From: Leptospira terpstrae serovar Hualin str. LT 11-33 = ATCC 700639
GTDB lineage: Bacteria > Spirochaetota > Leptospiria > Leptospirales > Leptospiraceae
DNA length: 64,000 bases
NCBI RefSeq assembly: GCF_000332495.1
Contig: NZ_AOGW02000009.1
Coordinates: 248,001-312,000, forward strand
Reading direction: 5' to 3'
Shown: positions 30,665 through 40,440 of the stretch, one piece after another
Position numbering within the stretch: the stretch's first letter is position 1
Layout of the letters: each line of letters starts with the position of its first letter
Notes under the pieces: generated by a model
Told to the model about the DNA's origin: nothing
What the model saw: only the letters and a program-made list of their open reading frames with translations
Databases searched by the model: none
Program-made: the position numbers and the translations under genes

Positions 30665-31384
30665 TTAATGAATGTTTCGGTATTTCCAAGTGGATAGGAC
30701 CACACGAATTGAATCTTTCATAAAACTAAATTTGGATCCAGGGATGTCTTTCCAATCCACAGGAAATTCTTCAATTTTAAATCCATTTCTAAATAATAAA
30801 ACTAGTAATTGAGTATCCCATAACCAACGTAAGTCGGAAATTTTTTGAATGACTTCTAAATAGGAAGATTTTTTGAAAATTTTACATCCGCACTGTGGAT
30901 CATACATTTGAATTTGAAATACTAAGGAAAAATAAAATGAAAAGATTCGGTTGGTAAGATGTCTGTAGAATGACTTTTTTACATTTCGCCCCATCATGAT
31001 GATTCTAGAACCCGCAAGTAAGTCTATTTCTTTGTGATCATTTGCGTAGTTCCAAATGCGTAAAACTTCGTAAGCAGGGGTCGCACCGTCGGCATCTACA
31101 AAGCCATAATAATTGCCTTTTGCATTTTGTAGTCCCAATTGAATGGCACTCCCTTTACCAGAATTTGTTTCTTGGCGAATTATTTTTAATTGGGGATTGG
31201 AAAGTAAATGTTTGATTTTAATGTTTAGAGTTTTGAATTCTTCGAGTGGACTTCCATCATCGACTACAATGAATTCAATAGACTTGGAACCTTTGAATGT
31301 ATCCAAAAGAGATTCCAAAAAGAGCGGGAGTCTTTCTGATTCACGGTAAGAGGGAATGACTAAACTAAGGTGATTTTTAACCAT
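30665..31384 (-). CDS. family 2 glycosyltransferase (DPG synthase-like)
   Basis: 239-aa GT-A glycosyltransferase, similar to dolichyl/polyprenyl-phosphate glucosyltransferases. Motifs are SLVIPSYRESERLPLFL at the N-terminus, VVDDGS, NSGKGSAIQLGL and GFVDADGATP (the DxD metal site). It ends with a TM-free basic tail, so it probably uses a lipid-phosphate acceptor at the membrane face. Monocistronic. Confidence 0.85.
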   Translation of the reverse strand: MVKNHLSLVIPSYRESERLPLFLESLLDTFKGSKSIEFIVVDDGSPLEEFKTLNIKIKHLLSNPQLKIIRQETNSGKGSAIQLGLQNAKGNYYGFVDADGATPAYEVLRIWNYANDHKEIDLLAGSRIIMMGRNVKKSFYRHLTNRIFSFYFSLVFQIQMYDPQCGCKIFKKSSYLEVIQKISDLRWLWDTQLLVLLFRNGFKIEEFPVDWKDIPGSKFSFMKDSIRVVLSTWKYRNIH

Positions 31385-31495
31385 GAGAACGGTTGGAACG
31401 GTTTTTACTGAATCTAACTAAGCAGTGGAAAACATACAATGCGGGAAATCAAGTAAATTACTCCGCTATTGTATGGATCCGATCGATAGATTAAG

Positions 31496-32335
31496 CTAAC
31501 GTACAATTACCCATTTGCCACCTATCCAACTTAAGTAAAGAGGAATGGCTGCCCCTTTTTTTGAAGCAATGATGGGTTCCCCTTTTTTGTTTGTTACGCT
31601 CACGATTTGGTTGTTACAAATCAATGAAAAACGGATGTCCTTAGTTTCTAATTTCCAACTTGAGCCAATGGCCTTAGTCATTCCAGATACGGATTTTAGT
31701 TCGTCAGCTTCTACATAAGGATAGTAACGAACTTCAGAAGTGTCCTGCGCACGAAATTGTATCCAAGTAAGGATTTGTTTTGCATCTTTTGAATTGAGAG
31801 TTGTTGTGAATTCTTTTGCAAATGTACGGATAGAAGATTCTTTTTCTTTGGAAAGGGTGATGGTTTCTGCTTGTTTCCACAATTGACTGGGTGGAACAAA
31901 AGGTGTGTTCATCTCAATCTCTGTCCATTCACCTAATCTATCTTTGGTGGACGTTGGCCATTGGAAATGTTCTAACAAAATTCCCTCGTCAGGGAATTGT
32001 CCTTTTTGGCCTATGAATAATTTGACTTCTGCTTCTTTGGAAAGTCCAGTATTTTCTTTTTGTTTTCCCTTTCGTTCTGTAAGTCGGATCTTGATTTTGT
32101 TTTTCTCAGGTAAAATCCAGTAGTTGATATCTGCTTGTCCGGAGGAGTCTTCATTCGATGATCCATCTCTTACATCATATCCATTCACATTGATTTCAAG
32201 ATTGATGCCATAGTTTTTGTAAGTGATGATATAATAACCTTCCTTGGGAGGACCTGGTGGAGTTGGTTTTTCTTCCGCTAAGATTGGAAAAAAGGAAATG
32301 GCAAACACAAGAAAAAGGAACGAGATTCTTTGCAT
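31496..32335 (-). CDS. secreted protein of unknown function
   Basis: 279 aa from the ATG at 32335, where GGGAG lies about 8 nt upstream; a longer in-frame start at 32386 is less likely. An N-terminal signal peptide (FLFLVFAISFFPILAEE) has a probable type I cleavage site. The mature part is beta-rich with Asp/Gly turns and ends in a basic WIGGKWVIVR. I do not recognise a family. The neighbouring genes give no functional hint. Confidence 0.6.
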   Translation of the reverse strand: MQRISFLFLVFAISFFPILAEEKPTPPGPPKEGYYIITYKNYGINLEINVNGYDVRDGSSNEDSSGQADINYWILPEKNKIKIRLTERKGKQKENTGLSKEAEVKLFIGQKGQFPDEGILLEHFQWPTSTKDRLGEWTEIEMNTPFVPPSQLWKQAETITLSKEKESSIRTFAKEFTTTLNSKDAKQILTWIQFRAQDTSEVRYYPYVEADELKSVSGMTKAIGSSWKLETKDIRFSLICNNQIVSVTNKKGEPIIASKKGAAIPLYLSWIGGKWVIVR

Positions 32336-32457
32336 CGATAATTCTCCCATTGCAAGGTAACGGAGGATTATAAACAGGGAAAACAAATTGTCGACGAGAA
32401 ATTAAACTAGGGGAATATTTTTAAGAGAATTTAGATATAAATACCAACAAGGAGAAG

Positions 32458-33210
32458 TTAGAGAAATTTCTTTCCAGTTCGATCGAAAGTGAATTTTGTA
32501 TTACAAGACGAACAGTGGAACCTTCCATATTTTTTTGCAGGAATTGGTTTATTACAAGAAGGACAAAGAACAGTTTTGTTTCTAAAAGTAGACATCCGTA
32601 GGTTATTTTCTAATCGATCTATAAATCGGTAGCGCACAAAAATTTGAGCAAGGGTAGCACCTGTTAAAAAAGCAACTACTTGCCCCCCGTAAACACTGCG
32701 TACTTGGTTGTCTAATTCAATTACATAGAAACAGGATTGGATGAGAATCCAAACGCTGAGACTAATAAATATTGGTACATCTCGAAAACTGATCCTTTCG
32801 AATACCATCATACTTTTTACATTTGGAAAAAATACATAATACATTCCAAGAATTCCTGAAACAACACCAGATGTGCCAACAACAGGTATATTGGAATGTA
32901 TATGAAATAAAAAATAGGTTAGGTTGGTTAGGATTCCAAAAAAAAGAAATAAAATGAAAAAATAAAAATGTCCGATTACATCTTCTATATTGTCAGCAAA
33001 CATATACAAATAGATTGCATTTGTAAGCCATTCCGTAAAAGAAGAATTAAAAAAGAAGGAGAAAACTAAATTGAAACCAATCTCCTGATTGGGTGTGAAT
33101 GCATAGGATTTAGGATCATTAAAAAACAAAGTCAACATAGACAGAAAAATAAATCCAAAAGTTAGGATTGGTTTTCTAAAGTTATGGTTTGCTTTCTCAA
33201 ATACAAACAT
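32458..33210 (-). CDS. rhomboid-like membrane protein with C-terminal zinc ribbon
   Basis: 250 aa with about six TM helices. The rhomboid signature VVGTSGVVSGILG contains the expected catalytic Ser. The last TM segment, where rhomboid proteases have H-x-x-G, reads GGQVVAFLTGA, so the catalytic His position appears to be Gln. This could be an inactive rhomboid. The C-terminus, about residues 208-240, has two CxxC pairs (CPSCNKPIP, CSSCNTKF), a zinc-ribbon add-on. Single gene, divergent from nothing close. Confidence 0.68.
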   Translation of the reverse strand: MFVFEKANHNFRKPILTFGFIFLSMLTLFFNDPKSYAFTPNQEIGFNLVFSFFFNSSFTEWLTNAIYLYMFADNIEDVIGHFYFFILFLFFGILTNLTYFLFHIHSNIPVVGTSGVVSGILGMYYVFFPNVKSMMVFERISFRDVPIFISLSVWILIQSCFYVIELDNQVRSVYGGQVVAFLTGATLAQIFVRYRFIDRLENNLRMSTFRNKTVLCPSCNKPIPAKKYGRFHCSSCNTKFTFDRTGKKFL

Positions 33211-33319
33211 TGTTAGTTGGTTCCGTCAATACTTGTAAATTTTGAATCAATTGCCAATCTCTTTATTTTATACCAAAAAAATCAGAATATTGTATGGTCT
33301 TGACTTTTTTGATATCTGG

Positions 33320-35191
33320 TTAGAACCAAAGGTAAAAGAAAAAAGTGGTTCCTAGCAGGATTCCATACAACCACTCGTCTCGTTTGCGAAATAATGTTGC
33401 TAAGTTTTGTTTTGGCATTCTTTTCCGAATGGTAATGAAAAAAGAAAAAATCAAAAACATTAGAAAACCCGCAATCGATACATAGATTTTGATTTCAGGA
33501 ATTTTGATTCTAGTAGTGACCAGCCCCAAAAATATAAAAAGAAATAAAATCCAATTCCTGACACTTGGTTTTACGATGCTGCGGAAATAGAAAAGTAGCA
33601 ATTTTCCATTGAATGTTCCCGTTTTCTGTGTATTGGCGTCCACTGGTCCTTTCGTGTTGCGATATTGAATGTATGCAGCAAAACTCAAAATGACAATAGC
33701 AAAATGGAAACTGAAAAAAACACGGTGCAAAAAGTTGAGGTCATCACCAAATATTTGTTTTATGAAGGTAGGTGATACATAGGAATACAAAGAAGGCAAA
33801 AGAAAAGAAAATACTGGAGTAAGAAGGATGGTAATACAAATCATCCTACTATCAATTTTTATATTCAAAATTCCAAATAAAAATACCACAAGTAGGGCAG
33901 GGGTAAAATGAGAACTTTGGTTTGAAAGTTCGATAAAGAAGTTTTTCTTTGAATTGGGATCTACAAAAAGAATCGCAAGAATTGTCACCAAACAAGAAAA
34001 TATGATTAGGAAAATCCTTCCGGAATTCATTTCATCTCTATCAGAAAGTTTTTGATTCATTCTAACTTTGAATGGTTTATAAAAATCGATAGTAAAAAGA
34101 GTGGCTGCCGAATGTAACATCGAATCGATACTCGAAAAAATGGCACCAAGTAATCCGGCAAGAATCACTCCAATAAGCCCATAACCAAGAGGAACCACAA
34201 GGACTACTAATTTTGAAAATGCTTCGTCAGGAGCAATCTCTGTGGCTGCTCCCAGTGCGGTCCAAATTTGAAATGCAGCCACACCCGTTAGGATAGAAAA
34301 AAATGGAACTGTAAGTTTGAGTAATCCACCCACTAAAATTCCAAACCGTGCCTCTCTAAGTGATTTTCCACCTAATGTTCGCTGTACGACATATTGATTT
34401 GTATTCCAATAAAAAATATGTAATAAAAAAAGTCCACTGAGTGCCCCGGTCCAAGGAAGTGTCGGATGGTTCGGAGGTAAATACAAATTCATTTTACTCA
34501 ATCCATCTACACGGCTTTCTTCTTTTGCTAAAAGTTCAAAAATTCCACCGACTTCTGGTCTCGTGATGGAAAGGTAAGCAAGTAGTATTCCGGAAGCTAA
34601 AATGAGAACTGTTTGGATCACATCAGTATATACAACGGATTTAAGACCACCAAACCACGTATAGATGGTTGAAGTGAAGGCAATCCAAATCACAACTTCT
34701 GTGTAGGTGATGTTGATACCAGCATCTTTCAGAAAAGGAAGAAAACTTCGTGCCCCAATGTAGAGCGCTCCTGTGAGTTGGATTGTAATGAGGATGAGTG
34801 AGATTCCAGAATAAATTCTACCTGCCGTGGCTCCAAATTTTCCCTGCAGAAATTGAGATAAGGTATAAAACTTTTTACGACGAAAGAGAGGGAGGAAAAC
34901 AAAAGCCAAAAGAACGATAGCTGGTATGGATCCAAATTCATAATGGCTTTGGGCAAACCCGACGGAAAATCCAATGCCAAGCATTCCGACCAGATGGTTT
35001 GCGGAAATATTGGTTCCAAATAGGGAACCGGCAATTCCCCACCAAGGAAGACTCCTGCCCCCAAGAAAATAGTCAGAAGAGGAAGATTCCTTTCTTCCCG
35101 CATACATCCCCACGCCAAGGACCAAGAGGAAGGTACAGACAAAAAATAGGATGTCGATACTTGCTATCATAACAGATAATTGATTCGCCAT
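33320..35191 (-). CDS. sodium:solute symporter family protein
   Basis: 623-aa polytopic transporter of the SSS family. About 13-15 TM helices are visible. Family phrases include YFLGGRSLPWWGIAGSLFGTNISANHLVGMLG, TVYTDVIQTVLILASG-like, NTNQYVVQRTLGGKS and GLLGAIFSSIDSMLHSAATLFT. Substrate is not readable; sugars, amino acids and organic acids are all possible. Its start is 20 bp from the upstream frame of the oxidoreductase gene, so both genes use a shared divergent region. Confidence 0.9.
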   Translation of the reverse strand: MANQLSVMIASIDILFFVCTFLLVLGVGMYAGRKESSSSDYFLGGRSLPWWGIAGSLFGTNISANHLVGMLGIGFSVGFAQSHYEFGSIPAIVLLAFVFLPLFRRKKFYTLSQFLQGKFGATAGRIYSGISLILITIQLTGALYIGARSFLPFLKDAGINITYTEVVIWIAFTSTIYTWFGGLKSVVYTDVIQTVLILASGILLAYLSITRPEVGGIFELLAKEESRVDGLSKMNLYLPPNHPTLPWTGALSGLFLLHIFYWNTNQYVVQRTLGGKSLREARFGILVGGLLKLTVPFFSILTGVAAFQIWTALGAATEIAPDEAFSKLVVLVVPLGYGLIGVILAGLLGAIFSSIDSMLHSAATLFTIDFYKPFKVRMNQKLSDRDEMNSGRIFLIIFSCLVTILAILFVDPNSKKNFFIELSNQSSHFTPALLVVFLFGILNIKIDSRMICITILLTPVFSFLLPSLYSYVSPTFIKQIFGDDLNFLHRVFFSFHFAIVILSFAAYIQYRNTKGPVDANTQKTGTFNGKLLLFYFRSIVKPSVRNWILFLFIFLGLVTTRIKIPEIKIYVSIAGFLMFLIFSFFITIRKRMPKQNLATLFRKRDEWLYGILLGTTFFFYLWF

Positions 35192-35283
35192 ATTAGATAT
35201 TTTCTGAAATTATGGCAAGCGATAGATTTCTAATAATTCACTCTTGCCTGGAAAACCTCTATCATCCATTACTTGAAAAAAAT

Positions 35284-36447
35284 ATGAAGCCAATTCCCCA
35301 AGCACCCATCATTCGCTCTGAAAACCCCGCTGTCGAAGTTGCCTGGTTTTGTGACCTTTGTAACGGAGACTATGAATACTTAGGAGTTCCCGATGGGTCC
35401 TTACGTTCTAGTTTCGAGCATTGTTCGGATATCATCCGTTTGGCGGATGAGTTAGGTTACCAAAACATCCTCCTTCCTTCCTCTTACCAAACAGGACAGG
35501 ATACCTTAACTTTTGCCGCCGCCGCTTCCCAATTGACAAAACAAATTTCTCTCCTCACCGCGATTCGTTGCGGCGAAATCCATCCTCCTATGCTTGCTCG
35601 AACTCTTTCCACTTTGGATCATATGTTAAAGGGAAGATTAAATATCAATATCATCTCCTCTGACTTACCAGGAACCCAAAGAGATTCCAAAACAAGATAT
35701 GAAATTTCCAAAGAGGTGATTCAAATTCTAAAACAAGGTTGGACGGAAGATCGAATTCACTTTCAAGGAAAACACTATCAGTTGGATCTTCCCACTGATC
35801 CAGTGAAGTCTTACCAACAGAATGGAGGACCCCTATTGTACTTCGGTGGAATATCTCCTGATGCGCGTGCTCTTTGTGCAGAGTTTTGTGATGTGTTTTT
35901 GATGTGGCCCGAAACAGAAGAGAGACTTGCAGATACTATGAAGGACTTGAGCCTTCGGGCAGCCACCTTTGGAAGGACAATTGATTTTGGACTTCGGATT
36001 CATTTGATTGTGAGAGAAACAGAAGAAGAAGCACGGGAAGCCGCGAAACGTCTGTTATCTAAAGTTGATATAGAAAAAGCAAACGATATAAAACACAGAG
36101 CTTTGGATTCTAATTCTGCTGGAGTTTTGCGTCAAGATGAGTTACGTAGGTCTGCAGATTCTGATTTATTTATTGAACCAATGGTTTGGTCTGGGATAGG
36201 CCTTGCACGTTCCGGTTGTGGTTCGGCAATCGTAGGTACTCCAGAACAAGTATATGAAAAAATCCAGAGATACATTCAAATGGGAATTCGCGCATTTATT
36301 TTTTCCGGTTATCCCTTACTTGAGGAATCAAAGATTTTTGCAAAAACAGTTCTCCCAAAATTAAACACCATTAACTTTGCAGAAGCGCAAGGTAGAAAAC
36401 CAAAAGGAATTCCTGTGACACCACTGACAACTGGGGAAAGAAAATGA
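35284..36447 (+). CDS. LLM-class flavin-dependent monooxygenase
   Basis: About 387 aa with the luciferase-like monooxygenase fold of the SsuD group (TIM barrel, reduced FMN substrate). Typical stretches are [39 protein letters not shown] and the [14 protein letters not shown] core. The [11 protein letters not shown] and [21 protein letters not shown] segments follow. An upstream ATG at 35212 is possible, but starting at 35284 leaves room for a divergent promoter. Its stop overlaps the next ATG. An alkanesulfonate or similar desulfonation role is plausible, not shown. Confidence 0.82.
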   Translation: MKPIPQAPIIRSENPAVEVAWFCDLCNGDYEYLGVPDGSLRSSFEHCSDIIRLADELGYQNILLPSSYQTGQDTLTFAAAASQLTKQISLLTAIRCGEIHPPMLARTLSTLDHMLKGRLNINIISSDLPGTQRDSKTRYEISKEVIQILKQGWTEDRIHFQGKHYQLDLPTDPVKSYQQNGGPLLYFGGISPDARALCAEFCDVFLMWPETEERLADTMKDLSLRAATFGRTIDFGLRIHLIVRETEEEAREAAKRLLSKVDIEKANDIKHRALDSNSAGVLRQDELRRSADSDLFIEPMVWSGIGLARSGCGSAIVGTPEQVYEKIQRYIQMGIRAFIFSGYPLLEESKIFAKTVLPKLNTINFAEAQGRKPKGIPVTPLTTGERK

Positions 36448-37349
36448 AAGTTCCACAAATTGAATTTACCAAAAATAATTTTTCTATTTCTAGATTGGTA
36501 TATGGAATTTGGCGATTGCATGAAGATAAAGAAGGTACTTCGCCAGAAAGGATTCTTGAAAAAATAGAAGTTTGTCTCAGTTTGGGAATTGATACCTTTG
36601 ATCATGCTGATATTTATGGAGGTTTTGAGAATGAAGAACTATTTGGCAAAACCTTAGGCAAAATTCCGACCTTAAAATCAAAAATCAAAATCATTTCTAA
36701 GTGTGGAATTCAAATTCCAGGACCCAAGTTTCCCACCAAACATTACAATACATCTAAAGAACACATTCGTTACTCAGTAGAACGATCCTTACGTAAACTG
36801 CAAGTTGACAAGTTGGATGTGGTACTCATCCATAGACCAGATCCCCTGATGGATCCGTATGAATTGGCCGGAATTTTTGAAGTTCTCATCAAAGAAGGAA
36901 AGGTACTCCATTTTGGTGTTTCCAATTTCACAACTTCCCAGTTCCAAATGTTACAATCTGTTTATAAGAAACCCCTTTTCACAAACCAAGTTGAGTTTCA
37001 TCCTTTCTACACCGAACCTTTGTTTAATGGAACATTTGACCAAGCCTTGGAATCCAATTTCCATCCGATGGTATGGTCTCCTACAGCAGGGGGAAGAATC
37101 TTTACTCCTAAATCAGAAAGAGAACTGGCAACCTTTTCGAAACTTCAGGAAATCGCTAAGTTAAAAAGCTCTGGGGTAGACCAAGTTTTATATTCTTGGT
37201 TTTTGAATCATCCCTCAGGACTTGTTCCCATTTTGGGAACAAATGATATAAAGCGAATTCAGTCAGCGGCTGGTAGTTTTTCCTATCCTCTGAGTCGCAT
37301 GGAATGGTTTTCCATTTTGGAAGCGGCTCGGGGTATGGAAGTAGCATAA
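36444..37349 (+). CDS. aldo/keto reductase
   Basis: 301-aa NADPH-dependent aldo/keto reductase with the TIM-barrel motifs [21 protein letters not shown] (catalytic Asp/Tyr), KIISKCG (catalytic Lys) and [10 protein letters not shown] (His). It most resembles the YdhF-type group. It is translationally coupled (ATGA) to the monooxygenase gene, so the pair probably share a pathway. Confidence 0.9.
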   Translation: MKVPQIEFTKNNFSISRLVYGIWRLHEDKEGTSPERILEKIEVCLSLGIDTFDHADIYGGFENEELFGKTLGKIPTLKSKIKIISKCGIQIPGPKFPTKHYNTSKEHIRYSVERSLRKLQVDKLDVVLIHRPDPLMDPYELAGIFEVLIKEGKVLHFGVSNFTTSQFQMLQSVYKKPLFTNQVEFHPFYTEPLFNGTFDQALESNFHPMVWSPTAGGRIFTPKSERELATFSKLQEIAKLKSSGVDQVLYSWFLNHPSGLVPILGTNDIKRIQSAAGSFSYPLSRMEWFSILEAARGMEVA

Positions 37350-37471
37350 TCATTCGATTGACCAATCGGAGAAGATATTGGTCGTTATATTGAATAAAAA
37401 TCTTATATAACGGATTAAGTTTCTGGCCTCTCTTGAACTTCCTTGTCGAATGGACAAGAGAGGTGGTTGTT

Positions 37472-38566
37472 ATGCTTTCAGAATTGGCTCCTAACGATTA
37501 TTTTTCTGGAATTTCTCTTTCTTTTGATCTAGCGGATGACTTACATTCTTTTGGTTCGGAAAGGTCGTCGGAAGTGGTCTGGGAACAAACCGTAAAAACC
37601 ATTGCACGCATTCCAGAAATCATTTCCACATGGATTTTTGAATACCTACCAGAATCACAAAACTTCCGTTTGTTGGCGCTGCATAGCCACTCTGAATTTC
37701 AAATCGCACCTATTGTACCAAAATATTCCGTTCCTTGTTATCATGTTGTCGATTCCAATATGATTTTTGAATTGAATTTGGCAGGTGACGAATCTTTTTT
37801 TATCCCCTTGGCGAAAACACTTTCTGACAAAACCTCCGCTATGTATTTGGGTTATCCCATTCGTTCCGATATTGGGACTGTAATCGGAGTGATCGGAATG
37901 GTGGTCGAAGCTAAGTTTAAACATAAATTTAAAAACTTAAAACTGATCGATGTCATTGCCGACCAATTGAGCCAAGAACTAATTCGATATAAAAATGAAC
38001 AATTGATCTCTGAAACTTTAAATACTGCTTCTTTTGTGAAACATTCATTAGCGGAATTGTTTCGTCTACTTTCCGCAAAGTCTTCTGACCTAACAACAAC
38101 TTGCCGAAATTATTTACAAACGGGTACAAAACTTTTTGGTTTGCCCTTGGGTTTGATTACTTCTAAAATCGGCGATGACTGGGAATACAGTTTGGTCGAA
38201 GGATATGTACATGGAATTTATGAGGGACAAAGATTTTCTAAAGAAGAATCTAAATTTTCACTCTCACATTCCCACAATTCGGCGATCATTCGAAATGAAA
38301 TTTCTTCTTCTAGTGTGGAAGTTAGAGAGCACTTACTAGAAGCAGAGATCTCTTGCCTTATGGAGTTTCCTCTAAAAGTCCATAACCAAACCATTGGTAT
38401 TTTAGGGTTTTACGGAATAAAGAATCAAAAGATTGAATCTATAGAATTGTTCCAACGTGTGTTTGAATTGATGGGGATTGGCCTAGCCAACACGATCGAA
38501 AAACATAACATTGATTTGTTGTCTAAAATAGTATTTTTGGAGAAGGATTCACTGCCGACCGAGTAA
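37472..38566 (+). CDS. GAF-domain protein
   Basis: 364 aa with two GAF-like domains (about residues 30-190 and 215-355). The ATG at 37472 is chosen because GAGAGGTGG lies just upstream, rather than the earlier TTG at 37433. There is no enzyme domain, so it may be a stand-alone sensor or ligand-binding regulator. No operon partner. Confidence 0.65.
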   Translation: MLSELAPNDYFSGISLSFDLADDLHSFGSERSSEVVWEQTVKTIARIPEIISTWIFEYLPESQNFRLLALHSHSEFQIAPIVPKYSVPCYHVVDSNMIFELNLAGDESFFIPLAKTLSDKTSAMYLGYPIRSDIGTVIGVIGMVVEAKFKHKFKNLKLIDVIADQLSQELIRYKNEQLISETLNTASFVKHSLAELFRLLSAKSSDLTTTCRNYLQTGTKLFGLPLGLITSKIGDDWEYSLVEGYVHGIYEGQRFSKEESKFSLSHSHNSAIIRNEISSSSVEVREHLLEAEISCLMEFPLKVHNQTIGILGFYGIKNQKIESIELFQRVFELMGIGLANTIEKHNIDLLSKIVFLEKDSLPTE

Positions 38567-38587
38567 AACAGTCTTATTGAATGTTGA

Positions 38588-38953
38588 TTAGACATTGCTT
38601 AGGTGGTCAGTTGCTTCCTTCTCAGTTTTAACAAAAAAAACATCTTTCCCTGTGTTCATTTCGTAGATAAAATCATTTAAACTTTTGCTTGAATAAATAG
38701 AAAAATCTCCTACGATTGCCAGTTTCATCCGGTAGTTCACAATCTTTTGTAAAACTTCCCCTGCTATTTTCGATTTTAAATCAAAAAAGTCCCCAGTAAA
38801 ATGAGACTGTTTTAAAACGAAACGGTCACATCCTGAATCGTATTGGACAGTAGCAAAGAAGTCTAGGGCAGACGAACCATCTTTAATCAGAATTTCTTCT
38901 GAATCAATCATTGCGATTTCAATATTGTTTTGATTTATTTTGCGAACTTTCAT
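38588..38953 (-). CDS. DUF4180-like protein
   Basis: 121 aa. The pattern FFDLKSKIAGEVLQKIVNYRMKLAIVGDFSIYSSKSLNDFIYE matches proteins annotated DUF4180. Function is unknown. Soluble, mixed alpha/beta; starts at the ATG at 38953. Confidence 0.7.
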   Translation of the reverse strand: MKVRKINQNNIEIAMIDSEEILIKDGSSALDFFATVQYDSGCDRFVLKQSHFTGDFFDLKSKIAGEVLQKIVNYRMKLAIVGDFSIYSSKSLNDFIYEMNTGKDVFFVKTEKEATDHLSNV

Positions 38954-39138
38954 TGGTTATTTTCCAGTGTTATTGGGAACTGGGTAGCTTATCCCAGTTC
39001 CCATCGATCCTTAGACAGTTTGGAGATCTAATTTTTAAGAGAATCCTACGATCAATTCTAAGGAAAATCCAAAAAAACTATCGGCATATTTAATTTCTTT
39101 CTTTTCTTCTCTAAAAAAAGATTTGACTTTTAGTATTT

Positions 39139-39170
39139 AGATAACTAAATGATTATATAACCAATTAGTT
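39139..39170 (+). promoter_or_regulatory. possible ArsR operator
   Basis: An AT-rich imperfect dyad, AACTAAATGA..CCAATTAGTT, directly before the ArsR start codon. Autorepression at such a site is typical of this family; here it is inferred from position and symmetry only. Confidence 0.4.
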
Positions 39171-39515
39171 ATGCAAACTCTTGATGCAACATTCTCTGCC
39201 CTTGCCGACCCCACTCGAAGGGCCATTCTTATGCGCCTTGCGAAAGGTGATTTAACGGTCATGGAACTTGCCAAACCGTTTCGAATGAGTCAACCCGCTA
39301 TATCCAAACACCTGAAAGTTTTGGAAGAAGCAGGCCTTGTTTCTACGACCATCCGTGCGCAAGAGAGGCCCCGACGGTTGGAAACAGCACCGTTAAAAAC
39401 CGCAATCGACTGGATCGAAAAATACCGCCAGATGTGGGAAAAAAGATATCAGGTGTTAGATGGATTACTTGCCGAATTACAAACAATACAAACAAAGGGA
39501 AATAGGAAAAAATGA
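39171..39515 (+). CDS. ArsR-family transcriptional regulator
   Basis: 114-aa winged-helix regulator. The start LDATFSALADPTRRAILMRLAKGDLTVMELAKPFRMSQPAISKHLKVLEEAGLV is the classic ArsR helix-turn-helix, with no metal-binding Cys pairs. It is coupled (ATGA overlap) to the SRPBCC gene, a common pairing in which the regulator controls its partner. A palindromic AT-rich stretch (ATAACTAAATGATTATATAACCAATTAGTTAT) immediately upstream, about 39140-39170, could be its operator. Confidence 0.87.
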   Translation: MQTLDATFSALADPTRRAILMRLAKGDLTVMELAKPFRMSQPAISKHLKVLEEAGLVSTTIRAQERPRRLETAPLKTAIDWIEKYRQMWEKRYQVLDGLLAELQTIQTKGNRKK

Positions 39516-40027
39516 ATACAAACAAAAATGAAGTGAAGTTAGAACGTCGAGGTGAAAGAGAAGTTGTGTTTACAAGATACTTCGATGCGCCAAGGGAATT
39601 GGTTTTTGATTGCCACACCAAACCTGAGTTCATGAAAAGATGGCTCATTGGACCTGAAGGTATGGTGCTTGATACTTGCGAACAAGATTTAAAAGTAGGT
39701 GGCAAATACTTGTATCTCTATGCAGACCAAAAGGGAAATAAATCCGGTGTTTACGGAACGTTTCGTGAAGTGGTTGTACCTGAAACACTAGCCAATACAG
39801 AGAATTACATTATGGAAATGTCGGACTTCAATCCGAATGCTCCAGAAGATCCTAATGCAACATTCGAGTCTCGCACTTTTACGACAGAAGGCAAACGAAC
39901 ACTGATGACACATCTCTGTCGATACGCTTCCGCCGAAGTTTGTAAGATGATGGTGGAAAGTGGTGCGGCTGATGGAATGGCGGAATGTTATTTGGAGCTG
40001 GATAAATTACTAATTGAGGTTGTTTAG
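39512..40027 (+). CDS. SRPBCC/AHSA1-domain protein
   Basis: 171-aa START-like fold protein. Features are VFTRYFDAPRELVFDCHTKPEFMKRWL, the hallmark of activator-of-Hsp90-type SRPBCC proteins, plus GGKYLYLY and YGTFREVV strands. It would bind a hydrophobic ligand; none is known. Overlaps the ArsR stop by 4 bp. Confidence 0.87.
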   Translation: MNTNKNEVKLERRGEREVVFTRYFDAPRELVFDCHTKPEFMKRWLIGPEGMVLDTCEQDLKVGGKYLYLYADQKGNKSGVYGTFREVVVPETLANTENYIMEMSDFNPNAPEDPNATFESRTFTTEGKRTLMTHLCRYASAEVCKMMVESGAADGMAECYLELDKLLIEVV

Positions 40028-40096
40028 AAAAAAGGGAAAAGGTTTTGTCTTAGTCACATAACGAATAAGGCAAACTGACATACTAAATTTTTCCAT

Positions 40097-40350
40097 TCAG
40101 TAATTCGGATAAAAAGCGATTACATCGGTGAGGATATGAGCAATAATCAGTGGCCATACATTCTTATATTTATTGAAAAAAAATGAAAATGTAAGGCCAT
40201 ATAAAAATGTATCAATTAAATTAACAATTCCACAAAATAGAACAGTACTTTATTTGCAGATAACGATGGATTAAAAAATCCATTCAAAAAACAAAAAGTC
40301 CAAAAGATAAAAAAACTAAAAAATACTGTTGATTTGACTTCTTCTTTCAT
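40097..40350 (-). pseudogene. decayed CPBP-family membrane protease fragment
   Basis: In the 410-bp gap between the SRPBCC and SDR genes, the minus strand reads an ATG at 40350, then a hydrophobic stretch (VFFSFFIFWTFCFLNGF), then a frame change near the AAAGTACTG sequence. After it comes DTFLYGLTFSFFFNKYKNVWPLIIAHILTD, followed by a stop. That tail matches the C-terminal W-P-x-I-x-x-H-x-x-x-D pattern of CPBP/CAAX-type intramembrane proteases. The EExxR active-site half is missing, so this is an N-truncated, frameshifted remnant. Family assignment from a short tail is tentative. Confidence 0.5.
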
Positions 40351-40440
40351 AGGTTTTTTGTAAGAGCCAAGGCAGTTCTAGATAGATGTTTTGGCTTAAG
40401 GCAGCTAACGTCCGCTTGTTGATTTCTTCGGACTCACCAC

